From Pomphorhynchus laevis (Eukaryota > Acanthocephala > Palaeacanthocephala > Echinorhynchida > Pomphorhynchidae), in assembly GCA_012934845.2 (NCBI GenBank), contig WNNJ02002896.1, forward strand, positions 84,558 through 148,557: a stretch of DNA of 64,000 bases, written 5' to 3'. The notes beneath the pieces were generated by a model. The model worked only from the letters and a program-made list of their open reading frames with translations. It did not search any database and was not told the origin of the DNA. This document shows, one piece after another, positions 1 to 22,000 of the stretch (positions within the stretch are counted from its first letter, which is position 1; every line of letters starts with the position of its first letter). Position numbers and translations under genes: made by a program.

Positions 1-170
1 TCAACAATTAAATAATCAACATAGATAAATATGTAAAAACTCACATATATTTAATCTTTTCATTATGGATTGCTTACGATTAATCTAATTTATAAATTAT
101 GTGAAACTGTATGCTGTTCTAATGTCCGAACGCAAAACGTAAATAATTTTAATGTTTTATGGATATTTAG

Positions 171-8155
<7,985 letters not shown>

Positions 8156-8224
8156 TCACTTAGAATTTTCGTATATTTTGGCAGCATAACGAGACTAAGT
8201 TTTGTAAGCCCAATTAAGAAATTT

Positions 8225-8555
8225 TTCAAATGTCAATTCCGATATAATAAAACTGCAGATTATATACTTAAATTTTATGCCAATGTTAACGATCATTTGT
8301 TTAGATTTCTCTTCTCGATTACATTTATTGACTTTCTTCACTAAAAAATATTCTGTTTTAAAAATTTATTTTAAATTACAGCGTAAATTTGATTATAAAA
8401 ATAGATAAGATTAATAATTAATTAATATTATTAATATTATTATATTATATTATTGTAATATTATTAATATTATAAACATCATGATCTTATAAAAACAATT
8501 TAATAAAAATTTTATATAAAATTAAATTTATTTTTAAATATTAAAAATAAATTTA
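8225..8555 (+). repeat. Duplicated AT-rich segment, copy 2 (just past the collagen stop)
   Basis: Second copy of the intronic segment at 6257-6560, starting about 70 bp after the collagen stop codon. The copies differ mainly in an AT stretch near 8410-8460. Both lie in the same orientation, so exon 18, exon 19 and the rest of the NC1 intron sit between direct repeats. Confidence 0.85.
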
Positions 8556-9464
8556 GTATTTATTTTGTATTTGTTTAGTATTTATTTAGTATTTATTCAC
8601 AAATGTTTATTGACTTTTAAAATGTAAAAATTCGATAAAAATATTAAAATAAAAACGTTATTTTTAATTTATTTAAATTCAAACGACATAACTCATTTAT
8701 CAAGTTTTATTAACGCCTTGATTATATTATTAGTTTGATTCGACAAATTTTTAGTGCATATATTGAGGATAATTTATTTGCATGACTAAAATATTGTTCC
8801 ATTAACGGTTTATTTTAACTGATATTGACCAATGCTCGTGAACAATATCGCTTTTCAATTATAGTTCATACCCAGTATGTCCTACATGTAAGAAATATCG
8901 ATAAAGCTTCGATCATTTGGCTATTCGTATGACTATATATATGTCTTGGCGACATTACTAAATTTATAGATTCAAAATAATGAACAAGATACCATCGTTT
9001 CCCTTTGAAGGTTTTGTGTATTTGGCATTGAAATCATCTGTAACAATTATTGGAATCGCTCTATTTTCGCTATTAAGTCACTAAAAATTCTGTCAATGAT
9101 ATATGCAGCAGTAAAAGAAGAATTAAAGTAACCGTCGATAAAGACTTTATTAGGAGTCACTAATAATACTTTAGGATTAGTTTATAAAGATCACTTTTAA
9201 ATATAATCGAATTTCTCTAACAATAAATATTGGTTCTAACTAGATCATTTTGTAGGTTTACAAAATAGCACAAATTCCAGACCCAATTTTTTAATAATAA
9301 TTACTTTCATCGAATCAACCTAGCTGCACGACGCTTTCAGATATACATAGGTACATTCAAGTACATTTACATTCACGTATACTTCCCAGTTCAAAGAAAA
9401 TGTAATTGGCAATCGAAGTTTACTAGAGTAAATATGATCCCACGTGAGTGTAATATAATTCACT

Positions 9465-9496
9465 ATCAACATTCATCTATACGGATGAATGTTGAT
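9465..9496. repeat. Perfect inverted repeat, 13-bp arms
   Basis: Arms 9465-9477 (ATCAACATTCATC) and 9484-9496 are exact reverse complements around a 6-base loop. Confidence 0.9.
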
Positions 9497-10013
9497 TTGA
9501 AATCGCTAAAATATAATTTTTAATATAAGCATTTTTAGTAAAAAAATGTTAAGACATTATGCAAAAGCATTGCCTAATAATTTGATTTAACTCATCTATA
9601 ATTATTAATACATAAAATTAATTATAATTAATTAATTGTGTCTTTATATTGTGAGACTTTTAAACACCCACTCATTTATATTATATATAAATAAGTAAGT
9701 TTACACATAAATAATATATGTGTTTATTAAACACATATTATTACATGTGTTATATAAATATATAAAAAATAATATTTATTAATATAAAAATATTAATAAT
9801 AAATATATATATATTTTTATATAAAAATATTTATTTTTATATTAAAAATATATTAGTATCAAAACAAATGACGACATGACAGTATTTCGTCAGCAACCCT
9901 TGTAGCTTTTAATTTCAAATTTTTCAATTTCTTTTTAATACAAAGAAAGGACTAAATACAATGCTTTTTTTAAATTATATGTTTAACGGTTAGCTTATAT
10001 GTTTGCAAAAATA

Positions 10014-13000
10014 TCAACTAAAACAACATTTCTTCTCCTGAACTTTAGCTATTTTAATACCGTTGCCATAACTGGAGTCGTGAAGATTGTCTTTGCGAAT
10101 TCTAATGTCACTAAAATAAGATACTAAAGTTACTTAAAGTATTTTAATAAGTTACTTAAAAAAGTTACTTTTATTAAAAAATTACTTAAAGTATTGAAGT
10201 AATAATAAATAACAAATAATAAATTAATAAATAACAATAAATAATAAAAAATGAGTCATTTTTATCAAATTTCATCAGATGTTTTTATTAAACACATAAA
10301 ATAAATAATTAATTTATTGCATTTTATATTCAAATATAAAAATGATAATAACTAAAAATATTGGTATCGAAAATTACAAAAAATGACTATTGCCTAATAA
10401 CTAGGAGTTTCAAGCTTATCGCCAAATAAAGCGATAAATTAGTTAATAAACATTTTATTCATTCTTTCATAAATTATAAAAAGTATCGATCAAAATATAT
10501 TAAATTGTAAAACTTTGAAATAACGCTTGAAGTAATCATTCCTTTTATATGATTTAATAAAGTGGTAAGCTCTTAAAGAATATCAACTTAATATTAGAGT
10601 AAACTTAGCATGACAAAATCATCTAGACATGTGTGACTAATAGGAATACAACATTTTCGCCATTATTCCTAAGAATTATTTAAATAATTTGAAATATTTA
10701 AAATATTTAAATAATTGTTTACTTCATTTTGAACGCTGCTTGTTCATATTTATAAGCAAACAGCGATATTGATGGCTGCTTTAATAGAATTAAAGCAACG
10801 TATAGAATGGATTAATTTCAATTATAACAATCATAGTACAGCCATTTCAACTAAAAATTAAAACTAATTACATTTAAAAACAAACAGAACCTACAAACAG
10901 AGAATAAGGAAAATAATTCACTACAATATTGGCACTTAAATAATATTAATTTTAAATTGTGCATGTGTCACATTCTAAGATCTAAAATATTTAATTAATA
11001 AATATTTATTAATTAAATATTTATTTGCATTCTATTAAGATACGTAGATACGATATGTTCATATAAAAAAATCATTTCGACAGGGTCTGAAAATAATGAA
11101 ATTTTAATCTATTGACTAAATAATTATATATTCTAATCGAGCTATTACAATTACAATTTAAAAATAATTACGCCATTAGAATTGCTATTTAATTGCTATT
11201 TCATATGTTGTTTATTTAACAAATAAACAACATATGTTTCACGATTTATTAGATATAAATCTTACCTTAATAATACATTTAATATTTGAGTGACTTTCTC
11301 TGAATCGAATGCTGAGCAATCAAACATTTGAATTCCATTTTCCTTTAAACACAACAATTTCCAATATTATTGATTATACACCAAATCGTATTACCATTGC
11401 GAACACTTTACTGTACTGCTGGTTTACAAATGGTAGCTCAGGATGCTTTTCTCGTAAATCACATTTGTTAGCAATCAACATAATTGGAACACTTTCATAA
11501 TCAGAATTATGCTACAAAAAATTATAGATTATTTTTTATAGGATTAGATAAAAAAGCTCAAAGGTAAGTTTGAGCAAATGTAAGTTTGATTACTTAAAGA
11601 GATTCCACTCTTTAAGAAATATAACAATACATTTTTTATAAATTAATTTTAGCGAAATACATATATGTATTGGTCGTATATATATTGGTCGTCTAGAAGT
11701 GACACAGTGACTGAAAGTCGTGAATCAAAGTCCAGTCTAACAAGCAACACTATTTAGTAAAAATGCCGTATTTCGTAAGAACTCCTGGACCGTTGTTTAC
11801 TCAGCACATCTGTGCACTACTATTATACATACCGTTTCCATTAAGGATCCAACGAGTGCAAAGACAATTCAGCAACAACCTCTGCCTAGTGTTTAAGGAT
11901 GGTCCGCACAGCAATTCGATCTGGTTAAGAGCGTAAGCCTCAAACAATAAAGCAAAGTGTCGGAAACACCTTTATTCACATTGTCACACAGGCAACCGAA
12001 ACGACCAGTGTGTACCTCATTCTACTGATGAGTGTTGCCGGGTACTCATCATTTCGATGCTGAAGTGGTCGTCTAGAAGTGACATGGTGATTGAAAGTCG
12101 TGAATCGAAGTCCAGTCTATCAAGCAACACCATTTAGTATAAATGCCGTATTTCGTAAGAAATCCTGGACCGTTGTTTACTCAGCACATATGTGCATTAC
12201 TTTTATACATGCCGTATCCATTAAGGATCCAACGAGTGCAACGACAATTCAGCAACAACCTCTGCCTAATGTTTAAGGATGGTCCGCACAGCAATTCGAT
12301 CTGGTAAAGAGCGTAAACTTCAGTCAATTAAGCAAAGTATCGGAAACGCCTTTATTCACAATGTCACACAGGCAACCGAAACGGCCAGTGAATACTTCAT
12401 TCTACTGATGAGTGTTGTCGGGTACTCATTGATCGTCTAGAAGTGACATGGTGACTGAAAGTCGTGAATCGAAGTCCAGTCTATCAAGCAACACCATTTA
12501 GTAAAAATGCCATATTTCGTAAGAAATCCTGGACCGTTGTCTACTCAGCACACCCGTGCACTACTATTATATATATATTGTAAGTATAAATTAAAATCAA
12601 TTTATAAGCTACTTCCGGTTGGGATCACTCTATGACCAAAATATATACGAAATATGATTATTTGTCTCTACTAACAAAAAACAAAGATTAATTCTTAAAT
12701 TTTCATTTCGCCTTGCGGCTTCTTCAAAAATTGTAAGTATTATATTATCACCAAGACAATTTTTAAGCAGACAATTCACCAAGACAATTTTTAAAAATGG
12801 TCTTGGTGAATTGTCTGCTTATATATACAGTGACATGGTGACTGAAAGTCGTGAATCAAAGTCAAGTCTAACAAGCAACACCATTTTGTATATATAAGGC
12901 ACAAATGCGTATCCGTTGATTACGAGGGCACTGAATTTCTCACAGGATTCCAAAATGAATGCGTCATTTTATAAATTGTTATTGCGAAAAATCGCTTGAA

Positions 13001-16000
13001 ACTGTGGTCCAGGATCCAAAGCTGCCTACTATTGGTTTTTAATCCATATTTGCTGCTAAATAACTGGACTTTGATCATCAGCTTCATCAGTCTAATGTAT
13101 CACTCCGAGACGTTCCTAAACACCCAGCAGTCATCGTCAGTCGGATGAAGTGGTTAGGGTACGTTTCGACTGCTTTTGTGATACCTATAAAGACACCAGC
13201 GATTCATCACGATGTTATACGAAGCTCAGGTGCAGAAAGCGTTTTTACTGGGTTGTTGCGTGTGTGGACCTTATATATTGTTAAAGTATAAATTGAAAAC
13301 ATCCCTATATATACTCGGGGCCTACCTGGGGCTACCGAGCGCGTCCCCGGGTTGCAGATAGGGGAGGAGCCTTCAGATATGAAGGTTAGCTACGATATAA
13401 GCAAACAATTGTTTGACGAATAAGTAGCCGCGGACAATCAGTGGATGTGCTATGATAGTGGTGGATTCGGAGTTGGCACTCTTGATTGCTAAAAATACCA
13501 TTAAGCAAATATGGGGTAGCACATTAACATGGCGAGTAGGTCCCGCCATTAAATAAGGACTTGTCCCCTCGAGTGTGGCGAACTCGGATGGTATCCCAGC
13601 CTACAACAAACATCAATGAAAATGAACCGAAAAAAAACTACATATGCGAAATAAACTAACAATTCCCGATCAAAGTCATTTGGTGAATCTGGCTAGACAC
13701 GCGATTTACGAGTCCCCAACTAAGTGGTCATGCCATCTTCCGAAATCATTCTTCCGAAACTCAAAAAGGTTAAGGATTGCGACTATAAATGTGCGAACAC
13801 TTTTGCAACCCGCCTAAACGATCCTTTTGGCCAGAACTCTAGATATTCGTGACTTCGACATATGTTGTGCAACTGAATGTCGAATTCGAGATGTTGGGTC
13901 GGTCAACTTTAGTGTCCCCGGCAGTACTCGATACTATACGATGCTCTTCTGTGGACCGACGAATGGTTTCGACCAACGAGAGGTAGGCATGTTAATACGG
14001 TCATCTATTATGCCCTACCTGATTGATTGAAGTTAAATTTACGATATAATGGCTTCTGTATGGCTGAGAGCCAAAAATTCAAACTGAACTGTCATCTGTG
14101 CATATTGCCCAACAAATGCTACGGCTTCTGCAAACATTGAAGAATATATCAAAAATTTGATGATATTTTGCTGGCAATTCCCTCACGTGATTTTCTTGTG
14201 GTCAACGGCGACTTCAATGCTCAACTTAAGTCTTGTGAATTAACCCCGCCTTCGTTAGGAGACACGGTATAGGCAAAAGGCGTGCGAACTGTGACAAACT
14301 CTTTGATTGATGAAATAAAAAGATTTGTTTCAATATATTAATCGCTTTATAGATAAAGCGATTTAACTTTTAGATAATGTCTAAAATAATGAATCGACTA
14401 GTGAATCGACTGTCTTGGTCGCATTTGCGACCAAGACAGTCGATTCATTATACCTTTTATATATACCTACTAAATGTATTGATTAAGATATATTAATATA
14501 AAATAGGAGTAAATGTGAAAATTCAAATCAAAATATTGCTATTTCTAAAACAAACGTGAAAAAACGTTGTAATTTTCCGAAGATGCTAACAGTATTTAGC
14601 AAAATATCAAAAATAATTTCTTCTTTCCATTGACCCAGCTTCAATAATTATAATCTCCAGAAAAATACCTTTAATCTTCAAAAAATAATCTCCAGAAAAT
14701 TACATCTTCAGAAAAATGTAATTTTCTGAAGATGTAATTTCCTGGAGATGTAATTTCCTGAAGATGAAATTTTCTGAAGATGTAATTTTCCGAAGATTCT
14801 AACAGAAGTTAGCAAAATATCAAAAATAATTTCTTTTTTCTTTTGAACATCTTCATTGTAATTTTCTGAAGATGCTAACAGAAATTAGCGAAATATCAAA
14901 CATAATTTCTTCTTTTCTTTGATTCAGCTCCAATAATTATTTATTAATAAGGGATCAATATCAACTATTCAAAATTGTAGGTAATTCATTTTTAAAATAA
15001 GATAAGATAAGATAAGTATAAGATAAGACTTATGTAAGCTTTAAGTATAAGACTTATGGCATAAGACTTAAGATATATAAGTATCTTATCCATGGCTGTT
15101 TTAGTAATTCTTACATAATCTCTCGGAAAATATAATGAGGTCATATGCATATATAAGTCATATATCTGACCTTTAATTTTTTATATTTAACCTCTAATCC
15201 GAATTTTATACGTCTTCGCCTCTCGCTTCATACCGCCAACAAATAGCCGCAACACAAAAAAGAAATATCCCCATATTTCGTGTGTTGAATATCCCCATAT
15301 TTCGTGTGTTGAATATCCCCATATTCAGCACACAATATCTCCATTGTGTGCTGAATTGAAGGACACGGTCCGAAACCTAATAACATTTTCTGAAGATGCT
15401 AACAGCACTTAGCGAAATATCAAACATAATTTCTTCTTTTCTTTGATACAGCTCCAATAATTATTTATCAATAATGGATCAGTATCAACTATTTAAAATT
15501 CCAATGGATACACATAATCATAGTTGTGGTCACTGTACTGGAAGTCAACACTTGGTATTTTGTGAAAACAAAAACAGAAAATTTTGCGTGAAATGTTTGA
15601 GTGCGTGTAAGGCTACAGTCACACATGTCCATATTTCAAGATAAAAACCATCTGTAAACGATTCTATTATTGATCTAATAATAGATTATTATCAACAATT
15701 TACAAATTTAAGTGCTTTATCGACTATTTAAAATTAAATATATTTGTTTCTTAAAACGGATTAATTGAATGCGATGTATTTATATAATCATATGGAATTT
15801 TCAGATTCTGCACAAGAGATTTAGTATTCACACTTTGCACTTTTATTTGTTAAAACCAGGACTTGGTTAATAGAAATCAATAAATCTGTGCATTTCTTCT
15901 CAGCTCTTATAAAAACGGCAAAACGGTTTTTATGTACCTGAGCGTCCACGAGCCATGATCGCACATGCGTAAACGATTCTTCTGACATTACATCATAAAC

Positions 16001-19000
16001 AATAATGATTCCATCCGCCTTTCTATAATACTGCTTAGATAAAGAACGAAATCTAAATAATAAAATGTTTTCGTGTTTACAAACAAAATCTTAATAATTA
16101 TTTATTACAAAATTTAAATTTACAGCTGACCTTTCTTGTCCTGCAGTGTCCCATAGCTGCACTGTTGTTTTAAAGCCATTGTTAAAGTGAATTTTGATGT
16201 TAAAATCGATCCCTCAATAACAATCTTTCAATTAAATTTTCGAAATTTAGAATAAACAGATTAAAAAATAATATTCATTTAATAATAATATTCAGAATAA
16301 AAAATATTATTATAGAAATTAAAAAATCATTGAATCTCAGAACGTAATATATGCTTTAGAATGCATACGTACGTTACATGATGCTTTCGAATTTGATACA
16401 TGTAATATTTAATTTAATATTTAATCGAGAGTAATATTAATCAGAGATAAATAATATCAATTGGTAATTCAGAAGCGATTAGTTTATTTATTAATTTAAT
16501 TAGTTAATTAATAAATTTGTTCCAATATAGTGATCATTTAAAAACCTGACTTTAACTAAAATTATAATTTCAATTGTTCAAGTGGAATATTTGGAATATT
16601 CCAAATATTAATGATGGTTTTATAGACCATCATTATGGAAAACGTTTTATTATTACAAGCTTTCAACACACAGTGTCATTTTCAAGCAAACAATAAAAAC
16701 AAAAAATACTACTATTTATACTAGCGACCACGAAAGAAATATAATATGCCATATTATTCTCTGACGTAGATGCTTAAGAATACCCTATATAAAATAAGAA
16801 TACATTTTAGCGAATACAAAAGATACACAAACAATAGATAAACCTATAACTTTTGATAATTATGTATTTTATGAATACATTTGCTATACTTTATTCTAGA
16901 GACGCTGATTTTAGGAATATAATCAAATTCTGAGAATATTTATTATGCTACTGTAGCCTTTCGGGACGGGGCGGAAATCAAAAATGCACATATACACTTG
17001 CTAAACTGTCCGGCTTTACAATTGCATGAGATTAGTTGGTGTTTGTCAAAGATGTGGGTAAGTAGTTAGCGAATTGATTTGCTTGAGGACAATTTGGAAC
17101 GGACAGGGCAATAATACAAATGAGTAATCGGTGGAATTTGACAAAATTTACAGCGGCAATAGTCGAACGATCGTGACATGGGATACAAATTATGCAAAGC
17201 CTATCGTGAAAATCTTTGCATTATAGTTATGAAAAATCAGGCATAACTCGAAACACGTGTTATATATAAACACTAATGAGATCATGATGTCATTGAATCA
17301 GCACTGGTGATCAGTTGCTGTAAATAAATAGCTGGTTCCGCTTTTGTATAAAAATATGTGATTTGGTAATGGAGAGAGATCCTTCAATGCAGCGATTGAT
17401 AATTAAAAGGAATAAATTCTGTTCAATTAATGGATAAAATTTTTCATATAAATTAGGCTACTTCTCTATGTATATGGATTGACATTAAAAATATGAAGTC
17501 AATGTATAGAATAGTAAGATCAATCGTATATAGAACTTTTAGTTTTTCTATTACAATAAAGATATGTTATTACCTATGGTCGATTTATAATTGGGGTCGA
17601 ATTTTAAGTCGCAAAAAGTTCTTATAAGAGAAGTTTTTCCAACTCCTGAATCTCCTATAAATATGATCTTGCAAGTTTCTTCTCTATATTGCTGCATCTA
17701 AAATTAAAAGAAAAACAACCAATAGAAAATAAGATTATATTTAGATTTATAAAATATACATATTGAAAAAGGCATGTAATACAAAATATACACAATAAGA
17801 ATAAAGTATTATCTAAAAGTTAATTTAGTTTCTAAAAAGCAATTGATATTTTGAAAAAAAACTTTTTATTTTATTAATACTACGGAAGAAATTTGATTCA
17901 GTTCGAATGAAAAATACTCGTGTTTGTATATTGTATTTCGCCTGTAAATGTATGTCCTAAGCTGATATTGTACTGAAATTATTTGTTAACAAATAATTTG
18001 GTAATATTATTACCAAATTAGGTAATAATATTAATAATATAATAATATTCTCAAATTGAGAATATTTGTAAATACAAATATTAAATAATATTTTTTATTT
18101 AATATTAATTTGGATTGATTAATATTGCATTAATATTAATTAATGCAATTAATTAAATTTAAATAATAAATTAAATTTAATATTAAAAAATTTCTTTGTA
18201 ATTGAGCAATTATTGATAACGACAATACAACGGATAACGCTTTGTATTTACCCCAACATATTCAAAAAATTTCAGCTCAACTGAAAATTCAAAATAATAT
18301 TACCTGTCAAATTACAGGACTAAAAAGTAAAACAAATTTTATTCATAAAATTTTTGAAAATATTAAAAGAATTTATTTCATCGTTAAGTTAAATCATTAA
18401 GTTAAATAATTATGAAAGTGTAAAATGTTATCGCAAACATTTATGACAAAAAAGTATCGCAAATACTAAATTAACATAATAAACTTGTGCAATAAATAAT
18501 AAACTTGACGGTTTTACAAAGGGCAAGGGTAACTTGATTATCAGTTAGACAAATAGAACAGTTCAATGTCGTAATCCGTACCACAATGCTATCTGATAAT
18601 GTACTGGGCAATTTATTAATGCAATCTTCAAGGTTGTAGTCCAACTGATTATTTCCAGTACTTAAGCAATAGTCTGTATCCTGAATTCTATGCACAATTG
18701 TCTTAAATACGAAATATTTAGAATTTAACATAACAAAGCCTTTAAAACGAAAATATCACAATGATTTGTAAATGGTATATTTATTATTCACATTTGATAC
18801 TCAATTACTTGAACATTCTGCTTTTAATAAAAAAGATTTGCCATTTTTTAGCATAAAAATTAAATAAAATAGCAAAAAAACTTACCAATTATTTAATTAT
18901 TTTATTGATAGAACACTTTATCCTAATTTATTTTGCTTAAAAATTAAAAGCATGACCAAATCAGATATTAATGGGCTCATATATAAAACTGCTTTATTAG

Positions 19001-22000
19001 ATTACAGCTTTATACAAGTCGTCTGCTAAAATCTATTTGGAGATAAATTTCATCTTTTATCTTTTTTAAGTAGAAGGAAACTTGCAAAAATAACATTATA
19101 AATTTTCTATTACATAATAATAAATTATATTAAATAATCTAATCTAATTTAGAAATATTATTAAATATATTATTAAATATTAATAATAGATAATATAATA
19201 TCAATATTAGATATTAATATTAATATCTAATATTAAATAATCTAATAATCTAATTTATTAATTAATAAATAATTATTATGGCATTATATAAATTAGAAGT
19301 TAACTAAGATCGTGCAGGATTTATATTAATAATTAGTAATATAACATCATAACTATGAAACAAATATCTAGCAACCTAAAATCGAATAAAACATTGATTA
19401 TGTTAAAATTTTGCAGATAAACTAGGAAATTAACCAATTTTTAATTAATAAATAATAAATTAATTTTTAGTTAATTTGTAAAAAACTTGAAATTAGTTAA
19501 TTTGTAAAAAAGTACTAAAATATAGTAGTGGCGTAGTTTGCAAACCATATAGAAATGGTAGACAGGATTTTGTACCACAAGATACAATTAAGATATTAGT
19601 CAAAATATTTGTTACATCATACCTGTATCTCAAAATTAAAAAGTAAGAAAATATAATGCTTCATATATACAATATACCGATGCCTAATCCATTACATTTA
19701 AAAAAAATTTAATTATTAATTTTTTAAAAATAAAATATTAATAAATTATAAATATCCCTAAAATAATTGATTTTAGTAATTGATATTTATTAAATTTATT
19801 TAAATTTAGACTTTAATTGAATAAAATAGTTAAGATTAATAAATATTTAAAATTAAATTTAAACTATTTATATTTAAAAAGACTTAAATTTATTTAAATT
19901 ATAGAGGGATTCGTAAACTTACAATTTAACTGTAATTAATTCTTTCAATTACATTTTTACTAAAAATTAAGTATAAATGTTTAAATGTCATAGAAATAAT
20001 AACAATTTGAACTTTATATCATTACTTTATCAATGCTTTCACAAAAATGCTTCTTATTATGTTTATAAAACATTATTACCAAGTAAAATTGATAGGATAT
20101 TATCAAATTAGATATTTACATTCTTATTTACTATTTTTACTCCCATTCCAATTTTACTGAACATTCGCAAACATGATTTAATGGCAGCCTGAAAGTTTGA
20201 AAGTTTTTTTAATGTGGCAAATGCACACAGACTGTGTGCTTACAAGCCCACAAAAGCGAAACAGATAAAAAAAGTGGAAGAAAAAAAAGCGAACCTCTTC
20301 CTGAAGATGGAAGAGGTTTGTTAATGAAAATTATCAACAATTGAAAATGGAAGGATTCTCAAAAATACGTAAATGCTATGGAACAGAAGTCTTACTTATC
20401 TTAAGAGTGTTGGTAAAGGTGAGCATACGACGGTTATTTCTAACATTTCTCTGTACTCTTTATTAATTTTTGATTAATTTTTGTAATCTTTATTATTCAA
20501 TAATCAAGATTTTTACATAATCACACGATTATGTTTTAAGAAAATAATCTTTGTCATGCATTTTTAAGAATATACATCAAATTAATTTGTTGTCTTAAAC
20601 ACTAGAAGTATAAAGCTTACAGGTAGGACGTAAACAGCGTGTTTACTAATAATTTACTTATTTACTAATAAGCTAAGAATTAGACTATTTAAAAGAATGA
20701 GATAGATGAACAGTAAGAGGTATCCGTGCAAAGTAACGGCGACATTTTATAGAAAAGTAAATATTTAATAAAAAATTGCATAAATGATAATGACAATGTA
20801 CAACTCATTTCTCTTATTTAAATTGGTTAAATTTAAACAATTTATAATTAATATTTTAACAGATTTTACTAATTACTTCATTAAATTTAAGAAATAAAAT
20901 TTTAAATTTATGTAATTACTTAAGCATATCATAAAACCAACTAAATGTTTATTAAAATTTTATAAGAATTAAGAGAACTTAACAATTTTATTATTAATAA
21001 TTGCCTCTAGTTAACATTTCGAAATTATTTCTTCATTTTAATTATAGTTTTATTTTCAAATAAAATGACTAACGTTTCAGTTGGATTGTACTCGAACATT
21101 TCATTGTTTTCTGACTAAACGTTACAAACAAATCAAATACATATATTTCCAATTCGTACCTTTCCTTTTAATCTACTCAATTTATTAGTTAACTCCATTA
21201 TACTGGATCTGAGTTCATCGTTTTCATCATGCAGGTCTCGATTAAGCACTCTGAGAAACAATCAATAAAAATACTAACCGAATTTAAAATTAATTTTACA
21301 CTAATTCATTAAACTGCTTGCGTAACCCATCACTGTCCATGACAATCATATCTCCAATAATATCCTTTTCCCTAGAATAAGAGAAGTTTACAGTCATTAT
21401 TAATAAATATAAAAACGATACAAAATAAATGTTTTATTAAAGCACAAGATTTTCTAAAAAGTTTTAATTTAATTTTTATTGCTTTATATAAAAGAGATTT
21501 TGGACAAATAATTTCATGTATTATGTAGTATTTTTGGTAATATTAGATATGCATTATTTTTAGATTAGCGAATAAATACTTTAGATTGGTATTGCTTTAT
21601 ATAAAAGAGATTTTGGACAAATAATTTCATGTATTATGTAGTATTTTTGGTAATATTAGATATGCATTATTTTTAGATTAGCGAATAAATACTTCAGATT
21701 GGTATTTGTCAAATATAGCATCAAGTTGTATTTTATACAAATACGTTTTGAAAATGTATTCAGTGTGCATTTCATTGAAATATTTTGTGATTCTCTAAAT
21801 CAACAACAAATTTAATAATTTCGATTATAATGTTAAAGATGTATTTCTCTTTTAGCGAAATGTTTCTCAATGACAGGGTGTGGCAGAGTCGCTTGCAATA
21901 AAAGCCTAAGGAAAGAGAAAAAATCAACAGAAAATCGAAATTTATATGCATTACAGTTTTAAGTGTTTTGCTCCAATGAACTGATCCAATGTCTCAACTT

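Larger units (their letters stand above)
8156..10013. other. Convergent intergenic region
   Basis: Between the collagen stop (+) and the Rab gene stop (-). It holds the repeat at 8225-8555, AT palindromes around 9660-9860 and a 13-bp perfect inverted repeat at 9465-9496. The only ORFs are short and unconvincing. Polyadenylation sites of both genes should be here but cannot be told apart in such AT-rich DNA. Confidence 0.6.

Noticed and set aside
8981-9085. 34-residue hydrophobic ORF
   Set aside because: Too short and without any supporting signal in AT-rich intergenic DNA.
11059-11086. Alternative last exon of the Rab gene (PCRNDFFI)
   Set aside because: The splice site is good and in phase, but the exon at 10110-10014 is also in phase and ends in the CCXX motif expected for a Rab.
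12000-12070. CTGATGAG in the tandem monomers as a hammerhead ribozyme core
   Set aside because: After CTGATGAG no stem II followed by CGAAA is present; the nearby CATCATTTCG region pairs back to CTGATGAG itself. Neither strand gives the core elements in the needed order.
11309-12276. Plus-strand short ORFs at 11309-11500 and 12091-12276
   Set aside because: The first is antisense to the Rab NKCD exon and the second lies in the tandem monomer array without protein-like conservation.
14860-14915. CTGAAGA, GCTAA/TTAGC stem and GAAA in the leader repeat as a hammerhead
   Set aside because: An extra base lies between CTGAAGA and the stem, some copies have lost CTGA or GAAA, there is no matching stem I or III, and CTGAAGATG is part of a local short repeat.
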